A stretch of 64,000 nt of DNA from Cyanobacterium sp. uoEpiScrs1 (GTDB taxonomy: Bacteria > Cyanobacteriota > Cyanobacteriia > Cyanobacteriales > Microcystaceae): positions 1,909,376 through 1,973,375 of the forward strand of contig NZ_OX373462.1 in assembly GCF_947331815.1 (NCBI RefSeq), read 5' to 3'. Positions 1 to 10,709 of the stretch are shown here, piece after piece. Positions within the stretch are counted from its first letter, which is position 1, and every line of letters begins with the position of its first letter. Below the pieces are notes generated by a model. It was given only the letters and a program-made list of their open reading frames with translations. It was not told the DNA's origin and searched no databases. Made by a program: the position numbers and the translations under genes.

Positions 1-605
1 TTAGAAAAGTTTTTAATAGTTCTAAAACTTTTCTTATAAAAACAAATAAATTTAATTGTAAACTAATTGGATTAAAAAAATTATAAGTTGTCGATTCTCG
101 TTAATTATATTCAGTTTAAAAGAGTAATTGTTGGTTGTATTAATATGCTAAATGTTTTCCTGGATAGGTTAATTTTTACATTGCAAAGCAAAAAATATTA
201 CGCCCACTTTTATGATTATCATCATAGAACTTATATACTTATATTTACAACAATCATGAATTTTATTTCATATTTAAATTTGATTGTCTTAACGTTCTTA
301 TTTTCTTACTTCAATAGATTTTATTTATAGAATATAAGTTAAAAAGAAACTGATTTATTAAGATGTAAATTAATATATATAAATTTGAACCACATATATT
401 ATAATAATGCATCTCTTTCAAAGTAAATTTATTTATAATTAATATTGGAGAGTGTTTATGATATTCAAAAATAAGTATAAAAGTTACTGTTATTATTAAA
501 TCAACATTGATATTGTTGCTCATAACAATCTAAACTAATGAGATAGTTAATAGTTAAATCTTTTTAGAACTCTAACAGACTTATAGTAATTACTTTCGTA
601 AAACA
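1..605. other. AT-rich region without a convincing gene
   Basis: No reading frame here has recognisable protein character. The open frames are low-complexity I/F/Y/N-rich translations of AT-rich DNA. The only structure I see is an 11-bp perfect inverted repeat at 3-13 and 24-34. The last part must hold the promoter of the Sua5/YrdC gene that starts at 606, but I cannot assign a -10 or -35 box with confidence. Confidence 0.6.
3..34. repeat. Inverted repeat, 11-bp arms
   Basis: The left arm at 3-13 (AGAAAAGTTTT) is the exact reverse complement of 24-34, with a 10-nt loop. No clear T-run follows on either strand. It may be the terminator of a gene to the left of the window. Confidence 0.4.
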
Positions 606-1202
606 ATGCCTAAGGTTTGCCAATCTCAATTAATTAAAGTCGCACAAGCTGGTAAGGTGGTTAGTTTTCCTACAGATACTGTCCCAGCTCTGGGAGTTAT
701 ACCTAAATGTGCTTCCTTGATATTCTCTCTTAAAAAACGTTCTCTTAATAAGCCCTTAATTCTAATGGGAGCATCTACAAAAGATATCTGGCAGTATGTA
801 AAAGGAACTCCCCAAGAGTTAGCTACTTGGCAACAAATAGCTAAACGTTATTGGCCTGGCTCGTTAACTTTAGTATTACCTGCTTCATCTTTAGCCCCAG
901 CAACGATTAATTCTATTGATTCAAATACTATTGGCATTCGTATTCCTAAGCATAAAATTGCCCAAGAAATTTTAGCAAAAACGGGATGTTTGGCTACTAC
1001 AAGTTCTAATTTATCAGGATATCCTCCCTTAAAAACAATGACAGCTATTGCAACAACTTTCCTTGATGTCTACACTTTAGATGATAGCAAGCTGGCTTTT
1101 AAAGAAAAACATGCAAGTGGAATCCCCTCAACTGTTGTAAAATGGACAGAAAATGGATGGATAACTTTGCGACAAGGAAAAGTTGTGATTAATGAATTAT
1201 AA
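606..1202 (+). CDS. Sua5/YciO/YrdC-family threonylcarbamoyladenylate synthase
   Basis: The 198-residue protein has the YrdC/Sua5 fold signatures. PTDTVPALG lies near residue 22, K-R-S-x-N-K-P-L near 45-52 (nucleotide and carbonate pocket), and a TTSSNLSGYPP segment near 135, the SxN-S-G block of the family. The family makes the threonylcarbamoyl-AMP used for t6A37 on ANN-decoding tRNAs. The PTDTVPAL variant (instead of PTDTVYGL) fits the cyanobacterial branch that includes Synechocystis Slr0006, so it may be a paralogue rather than the only TsaC. The ATG at 606 starts the conserved region with little upstream room, and I see no clear Shine-Dalgarno. It is a single gene flanked by AT-rich gaps of 0.6-0.8 kb. 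Confidence 0.85.
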   Translation: MPKVCQSQLIKVAQAGKVVSFPTDTVPALGVIPKCASLIFSLKKRSLNKPLILMGASTKDIWQYVKGTPQELATWQQIAKRYWPGSLTLVLPASSLAPATINSIDSNTIGIRIPKHKIAQEILAKTGCLATTSSNLSGYPPLKTMTAIATTFLDVYTLDDSKLAFKEKHASGIPSTVVKWTENGWITLRQGKVVINEL

Positions 1203-2030
1203 GTAGTAGAATAGATTCTAGATTTATCTAAAGATATTATTACTGTTCATAATTTTCTAAACTGAAATATTAGCATATACACTTTGTCTATCTAACTATA
1301 ATAATTAAATAAAGAGACAAATAACTTATAAAAACTAATCAATAATAAAAAACAATAAATATGTTGTTTTTAATACAAAATGACGTTGAGGCAAATAGAG
1401 TAAAAAACATCAAATTTATTAATAAAAATAGTTAAAAGATAGTTTTAAACTATTTATAAAAAAGTTAGCAGTAAGTACAATTTAAATTTAAATAAAATAA
1501 TATATTTTTACTTTTCAGTTATCTTTACTTTTAATATTGAACTACAATCTTGCTCTTTATTGTCAAATTTATATGAGTTTTTTGTGATTATATTCTCTTA
1601 CACATCCACCCAAATTTTAAGTAATTAAAATTTGAAGTTATATTTTCTTTTGTTTTAATATTGTCTTTCTATTCTCCTTATCGCTATGGATACAATTTGA
1701 AGTGGACAGTTAAAGTCAATAGTTTTTACTACTCTAATTCTACTAACCTAGTTTTTTAAAAATTTAATATTCAGCAATCACTCTGTTTCAACTACTTGTT
1801 TATACTATACTCGTGTGAGTTTATCTCCTTAGTAGCTAACAAATATTATTTGTTGTAAACGAGCATTGATTATTAAAAGTAATATGTGAATTATGCATCG
1901 CTTTCCGATATTGATTCACATATTCTTCTATGTAAAGTTATCGAAAAATTGGCTCGATTAACCGTATAAATTACTTATCTTATAGAGTCCTAAAAGGAGA
2001 AAATCTCTACCTTATGGTCTTCATGAGAAA
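1203..2030. other. 828-bp gap without a recognisable gene
   Basis: The gap lies between the Sua5-family gene and the convergent GNAT gene. It is strongly AT-rich, and stop codons break all six frames into short pieces. A degenerate inverted repeat (AACAAATATT...ATTTGTTG) sits near 1840-1855. I see no tRNA, terminator with a T-run, or coding remnant that I can defend. Confidence 0.55.
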
Positions 2031-2522
2031 TTACCTAAATACTTGTTCAGACTCTTTTAGTATCGGCTCAAAAGATTCTCCACTCAGAGGCAGAGAATTT
2101 ATTTCATAAGTATTCTGCTGTAATACCATCGTAGTCGATTTATTTTCTTGAAAGCCAATGCGTTCATAAAACTTTCGTTGGTAAGTTGTCATTAAATAAA
2201 CTCGTTCAACCCGACACATCGACGGATGACTTAGAGCTGTTTCTACCAATTTGCGTCCTAGACCTAATCCTTGGTATTTTGTGCCAACAAGCACATCCCA
2301 GATCGTTCCCCTATAAATTCCATCAGATGTCCCCCGACAAAAGCCAATCATCCTAGTTGTATCCCAAACAGTGACAATTGGATCACTGTTCATAAGTGCA
2401 ATCTTTAAATCTTCAAGAGTTCTTTCTCTTGCCCAAAAGGCTACTTCGTTGAACAATGCTTGAAGTTGTATAAGATCAACCTTAGCTTTGTCTATAGAGA
2501 ACTTTATGTGGCGACAATCCAT
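2031..2522 (-). CDS. GNAT-family N-acetyltransferase
   Basis: This is a 163-residue single-domain GNAT protein. The acetyl-CoA pyrophosphate-binding motif A is clear: a beta strand (IWDVLVGTKYQ) followed by QGLGLGRKLV around residues 85-95. The later YERIGFQ segment near residue 121 is the usual beta-6/7 region. The acceptor cannot be inferred. The start is the ATG at 2520-2522. The gene is monocistronic and divergent from the NlpC/P60 gene; the shared upstream region holds a perfect 19-bp hairpin at 2617-2659. The last roughly 25 residues have lower complexity and are not part of the fold. Confidence 0.8.
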   Translation of the reverse strand: MDCRHIKFSIDKAKVDLIQLQALFNEVAFWARERTLEDLKIALMNSDPIVTVWDTTRMIGFCRGTSDGIYRGTIWDVLVGTKYQGLGLGRKLVETALSHPSMCRVERVYLMTTYQRKFYERIGFQENKSTTMVLQQNTYEINSLPLSGESFEPILKESEQVFR

Positions 2523-2824
2523 TTTGAATAATTCCTAACGGGTATTTAGAGATTAATGTAAAGTCAAAGGTCATAGATGTGCTTAAATATACTTAACTCT
2601 TTGTTAAATCCTCACAATAAATCGTAGCGAATTTTAAAAAAAAATTCGCTACGATTTATCCTCATATCTTGACATTATTGTGAACACACAGTGTTGTGTT
2701 AGAAACATTTATCAAAAAATTAAAATTTTGACCATCGTTTAATTTCCTTATCTCATATCTCATTTCAATAATGTCTAAATCATTCTTTCCTTAGGTAAAT
2801 CTCCTTCTTTGTTTATCTCAAATT
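2523..2824. promoter_or_regulatory. Divergent intergenic region with a long hairpin
   Basis: About 300 bp separate the GNAT gene (minus) from the NlpC/P60 gene (plus), so both promoters should lie here. The dominant feature is the 19-bp perfect inverted repeat at 2617-2659. No other element is assignable by eye. Confidence 0.5.
2617..2659. repeat. Perfect 19-bp inverted repeat (hairpin)
   Basis: The arms at 2617-2635 and 2641-2659 are exact reverse complements separated by an AAAAA loop. The core is ATCGTAGCGAATTTT. The position between two divergent starts is unusual for a terminator, because neither flanking gene ends here. It could end a short undetected transcript, be an operator, or mark a deleted gene. 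Confidence 0.85.
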
Positions 2825-3526
2825 ATGACTTATCTCAATTCTCTACTTCCCTCACTATATGCTGAATATTGTAATGATACTCCTTTAGATCTGTTTAATT
2901 CTTCACAATGCGAAGAGCTAGCCACTCAGGCTGCTATTGGAAGAAATTTAACCGTTTTATCAAACACCGCCAGGAGGAAAGCAGTTCAAGTTTGTTTAAA
3001 GGAAGACAATTATTTAGCATGGTTACCCCTTACTCGACTACTAGCATTAAAACCTGTAAGTAAACCTTATACTCCCATCGTCTTTAATCGTAATGATATT
3101 GTATCTCGTTTAGAAAAAATTATTACTTTCACTAAAGTAGCTATGGAACAGCCTAATTATTACTTATGGGGAGGAACTATTGGACCCAATTATGATTGTT
3201 CCGGGTTAATACAAAGAGCTTTTGCTGTATCGGGGATTTGGTTACCAAGAGATTCTCATCAACAAGAAGCTTTTACAAAAAGAATTGAGATAAAAGATCT
3301 GTTAGCTGGAGATTTAATATTTTTTGGAGAAGAAAAAGTAAATCACGTAGCTCTTTATTTAGGAAATGGATACTATGTTCATAGTTCTTGTAAAGAGACG
3401 GGTAGAAATGGTATTGCAATAGATTCTTTTTCAGGAGAAGGCGATGAAATTAGCCAGAGATATTACAATAAGTTCTGGAGTTGTGGGCGCGTTATGAACA
3501 ATTATAATAATTCTTTGACTACTTAA
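2825..3526 (+). CDS. NlpC/P60 cell-wall peptidase with N-terminal SH3b domain
   Basis: The 233-residue protein matches the length and layout of the structurally known Anabaena/Nostoc enzymes AvPCP and NpPCP, gamma-D-glutamyl-L-diamino-acid endopeptidases. An SH3b-like region covers roughly residues 1-80 and an NlpC/P60 domain roughly 95-225. The catalytic residues are visible: C125 in YDCSGLIQ, H174 in NHVALYLG and H186 in YYVHSS. No signal peptide is present, consistent with a role in recycling murein peptides inside the cell. All catalytic residues are intact. Expected substrates are L-Ala-gamma-D-Glu-meso-DAP peptides. Confidence 0.9.
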   Translation: MTYLNSLLPSLYAEYCNDTPLDLFNSSQCEELATQAAIGRNLTVLSNTARRKAVQVCLKEDNYLAWLPLTRLLALKPVSKPYTPIVFNRNDIVSRLEKIITFTKVAMEQPNYYLWGGTIGPNYDCSGLIQRAFAVSGIWLPRDSHQQEAFTKRIEIKDLLAGDLIFFGEEKVNHVALYLGNGYYVHSSCKETGRNGIAIDSFSGEGDEISQRYYNKFWSCGRVMNNYNNSLTT

Positions 3527-3593
3527 GCTATCGCTCCAAAAGTTAAATTTACTATTTTGTACTATAGATAAGTAAATTGAATTGATTGCTAAT

Positions 3594-4997
3594 TTATAAC
3601 TCAATCATTTTAAATAAAAGACGATCAGTCATCTTTTCTAACTCTGCTGCCACCCGAATCAATGTTAATTCATCGGCAGGTTTTCCAATTAATTGAACCC
3701 CTACTGGTAACCCGTTTTTGTCCTGTCCCATCGATAAGGTGATTCCCGGTAACCCGCTCGCATTGCAAGGAGGACAAGGAGCAATCCATTTAATAATATT
3801 TTCCACAGTTTCTTCTGGAGATAAATTAGACCATTCTCCTATCTTAATTGGCTGTTTTAGATAAACAGGTAAAACTAGCAAGTCAAAGCAATCAAAAAAA
3901 GCAACTATTTGCCGTGAAATAATTTGCATTTGGTGAACTGCTTGTAAATATTTTTCTGTTGTTTTTGCCTGTTCTCCTAACCACTGATTGATAGGACTCA
4001 ATAGTTTTAATGGAACTCCGGTAGCTAAAATTCCTGCTTGCCAAATTTGCTTAAAAGGATTAGTTAATTTATGAAAATCAGGGCAACTATATTCTACTTC
4101 GTGCCCCATATCTGCTAATAACTTAGCTGTCTTATAAACTACTTCTTTAATTACTTGTTCAGGTTCAGGAAATGGATCTATTGTAGTAGAAAAGGCAACT
4201 CTAAGAGGTGCTGAAGACTGACGAGTAGCCTCTAAAAAAGAAATTTTTGGGGATGCTAACCAATAAGGGTCTCCTGTTGTATAGCCTGCCATCACGTCTA
4301 ATAACGCTGCTGCATCGGCTACTGTTCGCCCTAATGGTCCATGGGTTGAAATCCCACTTTGAAAGTCCCCTACAGGAGCATTAGATACCCGACCTCTAGA
4401 AGGTTTAATCCCCACCAATCCGCAACAAGCAGCTGGGATACGAATTGATCCCCCCCCATCTGAACCCTGAGCAATAGGACATAATCCGGCAGCTACAGCA
4501 GCGGCTGCTCCACCACTCGATCCACCCGCCACATAATCCAGATGCCAAGGATTACGAGTAGGAGGAAATCCTGGAGGTTCTGTATAGGGAAAAGAACCCA
4601 ATTGAGAAGTAGCTGTTTTACCTAGTATAATAAACCCTGCCTTTTTGATTCTCCTTACTACTTCGTCATCATAGTCGACAACCTTATCTTTAAAGACAGA
4701 AATTCCATAGCTTAAAGGCATTCGTGCAACAGCATTAAGATCCTTAATTGCCGTAGGGACTCCAAAAAAAGGAGGAAGAGTATTAGTATCTGAAGTCTGG
4801 ATCAACTGTTCTGTTTTAGCTTTAGCCTCAGCTAAAGCCAGGTCCTCTGCTATAGCGAAAAAACTGCCTATTTGAGGATCATATTGTTTAATTCTATTAA
4901 GGTAAACATGAGTTAATTCTAAAGGTGAAATTTGATGATCACGAATTAATTGGGCTAATTCTAAAGCAGGGGCAAAAGCTAAATCAAGAGAATTCAT
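3594..4997 (-). CDS. Amidase signature family hydrolase
   Basis: The protein is 467 residues from the ATG at 4995-4997. An upstream ATG at 5099 would add 34 residues with no family similarity, so I prefer the internal start. The Ser-cisSer-Lys triad regions are present: PTAIKDLN carries the lysine, GGSSGGAAAAVAAG the glycine/serine-rich stretch, and GSDGGGSIRIPAA the remaining serine region. The C-terminal LPVGVQLIGKP block is typical. The family hydrolyses amides such as aliphatic or aryl amides and includes GatA. The overall sequence looks more like a stand-alone cyanobacterial amidase than GatA, because no gatB or gatC is nearby. The substrate is unknown. Confidence 0.85.
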   Translation of the reverse strand: MNSLDLAFAPALELAQLIRDHQISPLELTHVYLNRIKQYDPQIGSFFAIAEDLALAEAKAKTEQLIQTSDTNTLPPFFGVPTAIKDLNAVARMPLSYGISVFKDKVVDYDDEVVRRIKKAGFIILGKTATSQLGSFPYTEPPGFPPTRNPWHLDYVAGGSSGGAAAAVAAGLCPIAQGSDGGGSIRIPAACCGLVGIKPSRGRVSNAPVGDFQSGISTHGPLGRTVADAAALLDVMAGYTTGDPYWLASPKISFLEATRQSSAPLRVAFSTTIDPFPEPEQVIKEVVYKTAKLLADMGHEVEYSCPDFHKLTNPFKQIWQAGILATGVPLKLLSPINQWLGEQAKTTEKYLQAVHQMQIISRQIVAFFDCFDLLVLPVYLKQPIKIGEWSNLSPEETVENIIKWIAPCPPCNASGLPGITLSMGQDKNGLPVGVQLIGKPADELTLIRVAAELEKMTDRLLFKMIEL

Positions 4998-5268
4998 CGT
5001 ATTAATTCGTATTAGTGTTATTAATTTATAGACAAACTCACTAAGTTTTCTGGACAAATTTCTGCCATAATTTAAGACGGACTTGTGATCTGTTTTCAAG
5101 GCAAGGACACAACTGCATGGCCTGATGATGCAACTTGAGTTCTCTGTGAAAGTGTCCTCAACTTAGCTCAAGGTTGCTATTATACCCTTTCTAAGCAGCA
5201 CAGACGAGTAACTACCTGACTCTTAGTGAGCAGAAGTATCAGCAAACGTAGACAAATAACAATTGGTT

Positions 5269-5811
5269 ATGACTCAAGTATCTGGTTCGTCCGATGTCCC
5301 CGATATGGGGCGTCGCCAATTCATGAACTTATTGACTTTCGGAACAATTACCGGCGTAGCAGCTGGGGCATTGTATCCCGTGGTTAAATATTTTATTCCT
5401 TCTTCTAGTGGTGGGGCTAGTGGCGGTGTAACAGCTAAAGATGCTCTTGGTAATGACGTCATTGCTAGCGAATTTTTAGCGACTCACAATCCAGGTAATC
5501 GTGTTCTAGCTCAAGGTTTGAAAGGCGATCCTACTTATATCGTAGTTGAGGGAGATCACACTCTCGCTGATTATGGAATTAATGCTGTCTGCACCCATTT
5601 AGGTTGTGTTGTTCCTTGGAACACTAGTGAAGAAAAATTTATTTGTCCTTGTCATGGCTCTCAATATGATGCCGAGGGAAAGGTTACGCGCGGACCTGCT
5701 CCCTTATCATTAATGCTGGCTCATACTAATGTTGATGACAACGGCAAAGTAATTTTTAGCACTTGGACAGAAAAGGATTTTCGAACTGATGAAAACCCCT
5801 GGTGGGTATAA
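5269..5811 (+). CDS. petC: Cytochrome b6f Rieske iron-sulfur subunit
   Basis: The protein is 180 residues from the ATG at 5269; a TTG six bases earlier is possible but less likely. It begins with a twin-arginine-type segment ([10 protein letters not shown]) and one membrane helix near residues 17-40, then a glycine-rich hinge (SSSGGASGG). The 2Fe-2S cluster motifs CTHLGC and CPCHGSQYD are both intact with their two Cys and two His ligands. It passes electrons from plastoquinol to cytochrome f at the thylakoid lumen side. petA follows after 64 bp, the standard cyanobacterial petCA operon. Nothing in it suggests decay. Confidence 0.97.
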   Translation: MTQVSGSSDVPDMGRRQFMNLLTFGTITGVAAGALYPVVKYFIPSSSGGASGGVTAKDALGNDVIASEFLATHNPGNRVLAQGLKGDPTYIVVEGDHTLADYGINAVCTHLGCVVPWNTSEEKFICPCHGSQYDAEGKVTRGPAPLSLMLAHTNVDDNGKVIFSTWTEKDFRTDENPWWV

Positions 5812-5875
5812 TTCAGTCAATTGTCTCGATCCTAGGTAATGTTAACATTTAAGACTTGAGTGGTTTGACTTAGCA

Positions 5876-6862
5876 ATGAGAACACCCGATTTCTCGGCAA
5901 TTTGGCAAGTAAGTAAGCAGGTTACGATGCAAATAATCTTGATCGCTTGTGCTACTTTTGCCCTCTATATTTTTAATGATGTTGCTTTTCCCCAAGAGGC
6001 GGCTGCCTACCCTTTCTGGGCACAAGAAACAGCCCCAGAAACACCTAGAGAAGCAACTGGACGTATTGTTTGTGCAAACTGTCATTTAGCAGAAAAGGCT
6101 GTTGAAGTAGACGTTCCTCAATCAGTTCTACCAGATACGGTTTTTGAGGCAGTGGTAAAAATTCCTTATGATCTTAATTCTCAACAGCTGTTAGGAGACG
6201 GATCTAAAGGTGGTCTAAATGTGGGGGCTGTCCTCATGTTACCAGAAGGCTTTAAGATTGCTCCATCTGATCGCATTCCTGAAGAAATGCAAGAAAAGAC
6301 TGGAGGGCTCTATTTCCAACCCTACCGTGAAGACCAAGAAAACGTAGTTCTTGTTGGTCCTTTACCTGGAGACCAATATCAAGAGATTGTTTTCCCCGTT
6401 TTATCCCCTGACCCTGCCACAGATAAAACTGTGAATTTTGGTAAATATCCTATTCACTTGGGAGCTAACCGCGGTCGAGGTCAAATATATCCTACCGGGC
6501 AATCTAGTAATAATAATGTTTTTAAAGCATCCGAAGCTGGAAAGGTTTCCACTATTAGTCTGAACGAGGATGGTGGATATACTGTTACCTTGTCAACAGC
6601 CGATGGTGATGTAGTAGAAACAATCCCTGCAGGTCCTCAGTTAATTGTTTCTGAAGGACAACAAGTGGTAGTAGGAGAAGCTCTCACTAGCGATCCTAAT
6701 ATTGGGGGTTTTGGGCAAAAAGATACAGAAATTGTTTTACAAAGTCCCATACGAGTTAAGTGGTTATTAATCTTCTTAGCAGGGATTATGTTAGCTCAAA
6801 TCCTATTAGTTCTTAAGAAGAAACAAGTCGAAAGGGTGCAAGCGGCTGAAATGAAATTTTAA
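5876..6862 (+). CDS. petA: Cytochrome f
   Basis: The 328-residue precursor has an N-terminal signal sequence of about 44 residues; the mature protein should start at YPFWAQ, whose tyrosine amino group is the axial heme ligand. The c-type heme site CANCH follows shortly after. A lumenal domain of about 250 residues leads to one C-terminal membrane anchor ([17 protein letters not shown]) and a short stromal tail. It accepts electrons from the Rieske protein and gives them to plastocyanin or cytochrome c6. It is the second gene of petCA, and a G+C-rich hairpin with a T-run follows at 6902. Length and key residues are normal. Confidence 0.97.
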   Translation: MRTPDFSAIWQVSKQVTMQIILIACATFALYIFNDVAFPQEAAAYPFWAQETAPETPREATGRIVCANCHLAEKAVEVDVPQSVLPDTVFEAVVKIPYDLNSQQLLGDGSKGGLNVGAVLMLPEGFKIAPSDRIPEEMQEKTGGLYFQPYREDQENVVLVGPLPGDQYQEIVFPVLSPDPATDKTVNFGKYPIHLGANRGRGQIYPTGQSSNNNVFKASEAGKVSTISLNEDGGYTVTLSTADGDVVETIPAGPQLIVSEGQQVVVGEALTSDPNIGGFGQKDTEIVLQSPIRVKWLLIFLAGIMLAQILLVLKKKQVERVQAAEMKF

Positions 6863-6901
6863 GGCTTTTTTGCAACTTTTTCAAAAATTTCATGATTTCA
6901 G

Positions 6902-6932
6902 ATGGGCAGGGCACTATCCTGTCCATTTTTTT
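6902..6932 (+). terminator. Rho-independent terminator of petCA
   Basis: Arms ATGGGCAGG (6902-6910) and CCTGTCCAT (6918-6926) pair with one G-U, around a 7-nt loop. A run of T follows directly. It lies 40 bp after the petA stop. Confidence 0.85.
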
Positions 6933-7041
6933 GTATTGTTTGTGATTAACTGTTATAAATAGTAAGTATAAACTTTAATGTAGCTAAATAAAAAAAGTAT
7001 AGTGACTCATTAATTTAATCTAAAATATAGACTTTATCTTT

Positions 7042-7071
7042 TTAGAATACGGCTTCTTAGAATACGGCTTC
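7042..7071. repeat. Exact tandem duplication of 15 bp
   Basis: TTAGAATACGGCTTC occurs twice in direct succession (7042-7056 and 7057-7071), about 20 bp beyond the stop codon of the minus-strand radical-SAM gene. It looks like a recent slippage duplication. Confidence 0.9.
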
Positions 7072-7089
7072 GATACTCTATAAGTCTAA

Positions 7090-8439
7090 TTATGTAGACA
7101 GAGTAGAATTATGTAAACACGTTTTAATAAGTTCTTCAGTTCCAGTGATAGGAAAAATTCTAACATTTAATTGTTGGGCTAGTTCTTCAACTGTCATATC
7201 ATCCAGAAAATAAATATCATTGTATTTAAGCATAATCGAGGGTAATAATATTCCATTTCCTAAATCTTTTCCCTGTAATTGATTTAATAAATCTTCCCCT
7301 GTTAATAATCCAGTTACCGTTGTCTCTTGACCCCAATAATCGCTATGTAATGCTTCTAGAATAATTGTCAATCCATCCACTGCGTTTAACCGTTCAACAA
7401 GAGGTAGAAAAGCCTTTTCTACTGCGTTTCCAACTACCCAAGTAAAAGTTGCTGACCCATTAATTTTAGCAGGTAATAACTGTTTTGCCGTTGCTTCAAA
7501 TTCCCTGATAAATTGACGAATTGAACCAACTCCATTATTACTTTGTGGATAGTCTTCATAGTGGGATTCCGGAGGCAATTCTTCTTGACCAATCAAAAAC
7601 CATTCGTCAGCTAACCAAACAAAATTACTATTAAATCTATGAAAAAATTCTTTTTGTAAAGATTGAACTTGTTTAATCACTTCTTTTGCTTTAGTTCTGG
7701 TGACTGGAATTAATTCATCTTTTATAGGACGGAAGCGAGTTAATCCTACTGGAACTACTGCAGTAGAAATAATTGTTGGAATATCTTCTTGATGAAATAA
7801 AGCTAAATCAGTCAAGGTCTTTTCCAAATGAAAACTATCATTAATTCCTGGACAAACAACCACTTGAGCATGAATTTGCAACTGTCGTTCTTGAAACCAT
7901 TTTAATTGTTCAATAATTTGTCCAGCACGGTGATTTTTTAATAGGCGAGTTCGTACATCAGCTTCTGTTGAGTGAACTGAAACATACAAAGGGGAAAGAC
8001 GCATCCTTTCAATACGCTCCCATTCCTTTTGAGATAAATTAGTTAAAGTTAAATAACTGCCATAAAGAAAGCTCAAGCGATAGTCATCATCTTTTAAATA
8101 AAGGCTGTTTCGCTTTCCTAAAGGCTGTTGATCGATAAAACAAAAAGGACAATGATTATTACATTGAATCAATCCATCAAATAAGACTTTTTCAAACTCT
8201 AACCCTAGATCATCATCATAGTCTTTTTGAAGCTCTACGTAATAAATTTTCCCCTTGTTATCAACTACGTCCAATTTCAAGTATTCATCAGCACATAAAA
8301 ACTGATAATCTATCAAATCACGCAACTGGACTCCATTAATATTTACTAAAGAGTCCCCTACTTCAAAACCAACTTCCTCAGCAATAGAATTAGGGATAAC
8401 AAAGCTAATTTTGGCAGGCCGAATCGAAGAATAAGTCAT
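7090..8439 (-). CDS. Cyanobacterial PDZ plus radical-SAM-like FeS protein (DUF512 family)
   Basis: The 449-residue protein has an N-terminal PDZ-like domain (residues about 5-60: EEVGFEVGDSLVNINGV). A cysteine cluster CNNHCPFC (CX3CX2C) near residues 92-99 follows, which would hold a SAM-type 4Fe-4S cluster. The rest matches the DUF512 family, known in cyanobacteria as the putative FeS-containing oxidoreductase TIGR03279. The reaction is not established. It is single-copy and widely conserved in cyanobacteria. It lies in tandem with the ExoD-like gene (47 bp between), so the two may be co-transcribed. All cluster cysteines are present. Confidence 0.88.
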   Translation of the reverse strand: MTYSSIRPAKISFVIPNSIAEEVGFEVGDSLVNINGVQLRDLIDYQFLCADEYLKLDVVDNKGKIYYVELQKDYDDDLGLEFEKVLFDGLIQCNNHCPFCFIDQQPLGKRNSLYLKDDDYRLSFLYGSYLTLTNLSQKEWERIERMRLSPLYVSVHSTEADVRTRLLKNHRAGQIIEQLKWFQERQLQIHAQVVVCPGINDSFHLEKTLTDLALFHQEDIPTIISTAVVPVGLTRFRPIKDELIPVTRTKAKEVIKQVQSLQKEFFHRFNSNFVWLADEWFLIGQEELPPESHYEDYPQSNNGVGSIRQFIREFEATAKQLLPAKINGSATFTWVVGNAVEKAFLPLVERLNAVDGLTIILEALHSDYWGQETTVTGLLTGEDLLNQLQGKDLGNGILLPSIMLKYNDIYFLDDMTVEELAQQLNVRIFPITGTEELIKTCLHNSTLST

Positions 8440-8486
8440 GATCTAGGTATCTACAGTTGATCTATAATCATACAAAGTTTATAATT

Positions 8487-9110
8487 TTAACCACTTAAAG
8501 ACCATTTTATAAGATCAACAATTCCCTCAATAACCTCTTTTCCTAAAAAGATAATTAGAGTTGACATACTGCCAGCAATCAAGCAAATAACTAGTCCTCC
8601 TAGGCTAATGAACCCATCATTTTCTTGTAACCCAAAAGCAGTTACAAAAATTCCGATTGCAGGCAGGGTATTAGTTCCAGGAATAGGAATCATCATAAAA
8701 ATAGACATTAAAGCAATAGCCACACCTATCACAACTCTTCCTGGTAAACTTGTACAAATATAGGTCATACGAGGGTGAGTTAATGCTTCAAGTTTTCTTA
8801 ACCAAGGGAGACCTTTTTCTAAAAATTTTTGTACTGTTTCTAGTTTGATTGACCCCTTCATTATCCTATGAGGAAACCAGAGCACTTTATAGCCTGCAAT
8901 CAGTTGAATAGCTAAGAGAAATATTAAAATTCCAAAAGGAATAGAATAACCTGGAGCAGGAACTGGTAGAGCAGAAGGTAAAGCTAGAACAATAAATAAA
9001 AATCCAAAAATTCGCTCTCCAGCTAATGATAAAATATCAGTAATTTTAATATCTGAATATCTTTTCTCTTCAAAAAAATAGTGTTCTAATTCAACAGAAA
9101 GTTTTGCCAT
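8487..9110 (-). CDS. ExoD-family membrane protein
   Basis: The 207-residue protein matches the ExoD family, first described from rhizobial exopolysaccharide synthesis. A soluble start (residues 1-30) with the D-I-L-x-L-x-G-E-R motif precedes a hydrophobic block (FGFLFIVLALPSALPVPAPG) and four or so further membrane segments. PIPGTNTLPAIGIFVTAFGL near residues 140-160 is the repeated ExoD motif. Its biochemical role is not known. It lies downstream of the ahcY terminator and just upstream of the PDZ/radical-SAM gene. Confidence 0.85.
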   Translation of the reverse strand: MAKLSVELEHYFFEEKRYSDIKITDILSLAGERIFGFLFIVLALPSALPVPAPGYSIPFGILIFLLAIQLIAGYKVLWFPHRIMKGSIKLETVQKFLEKGLPWLRKLEALTHPRMTYICTSLPGRVVIGVAIALMSIFMMIPIPGTNTLPAIGIFVTAFGLQENDGFISLGGLVICLIAGSMSTLIIFLGKEVIEGIVDLIKWSLSG

Positions 9111-9164
9111 ACCATATTGTACTAATTTTGTTTAAAGAATAACTAGTTAATAGTTATTTACCAT

Positions 9165-10516
<1,352 letters not shown>

Positions 10517-10709
10517 TCATTTGTTAATCTAATAACTCAAGTTAACACTTTCCTAGAATTTGTCTAGCAAAAAAACTGTAATCTGGATAGTTAAAAACTG
10601 AATTATGCCTGATCTACTCTAATTATTTCAACCAATAGATTAAGGTTATGTGACACATTGCAGCTTGATAAGCTGACTAATCTGAAGGAAATAGAAGTGT
10701 TTTGAAATT

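Noticed and set aside
88-523. Two frames of 70-80 codons, one on each strand
   Set aside because: Composition is I/F/Y/N-rich, as expected from AT-rich DNA; no ribosome-binding site, motif or family character.
4998-5099. 34-codon upstream extension of the amidase
   Set aside because: No similarity to the family; the ATG at 4995-4997 gives the expected N-terminus.
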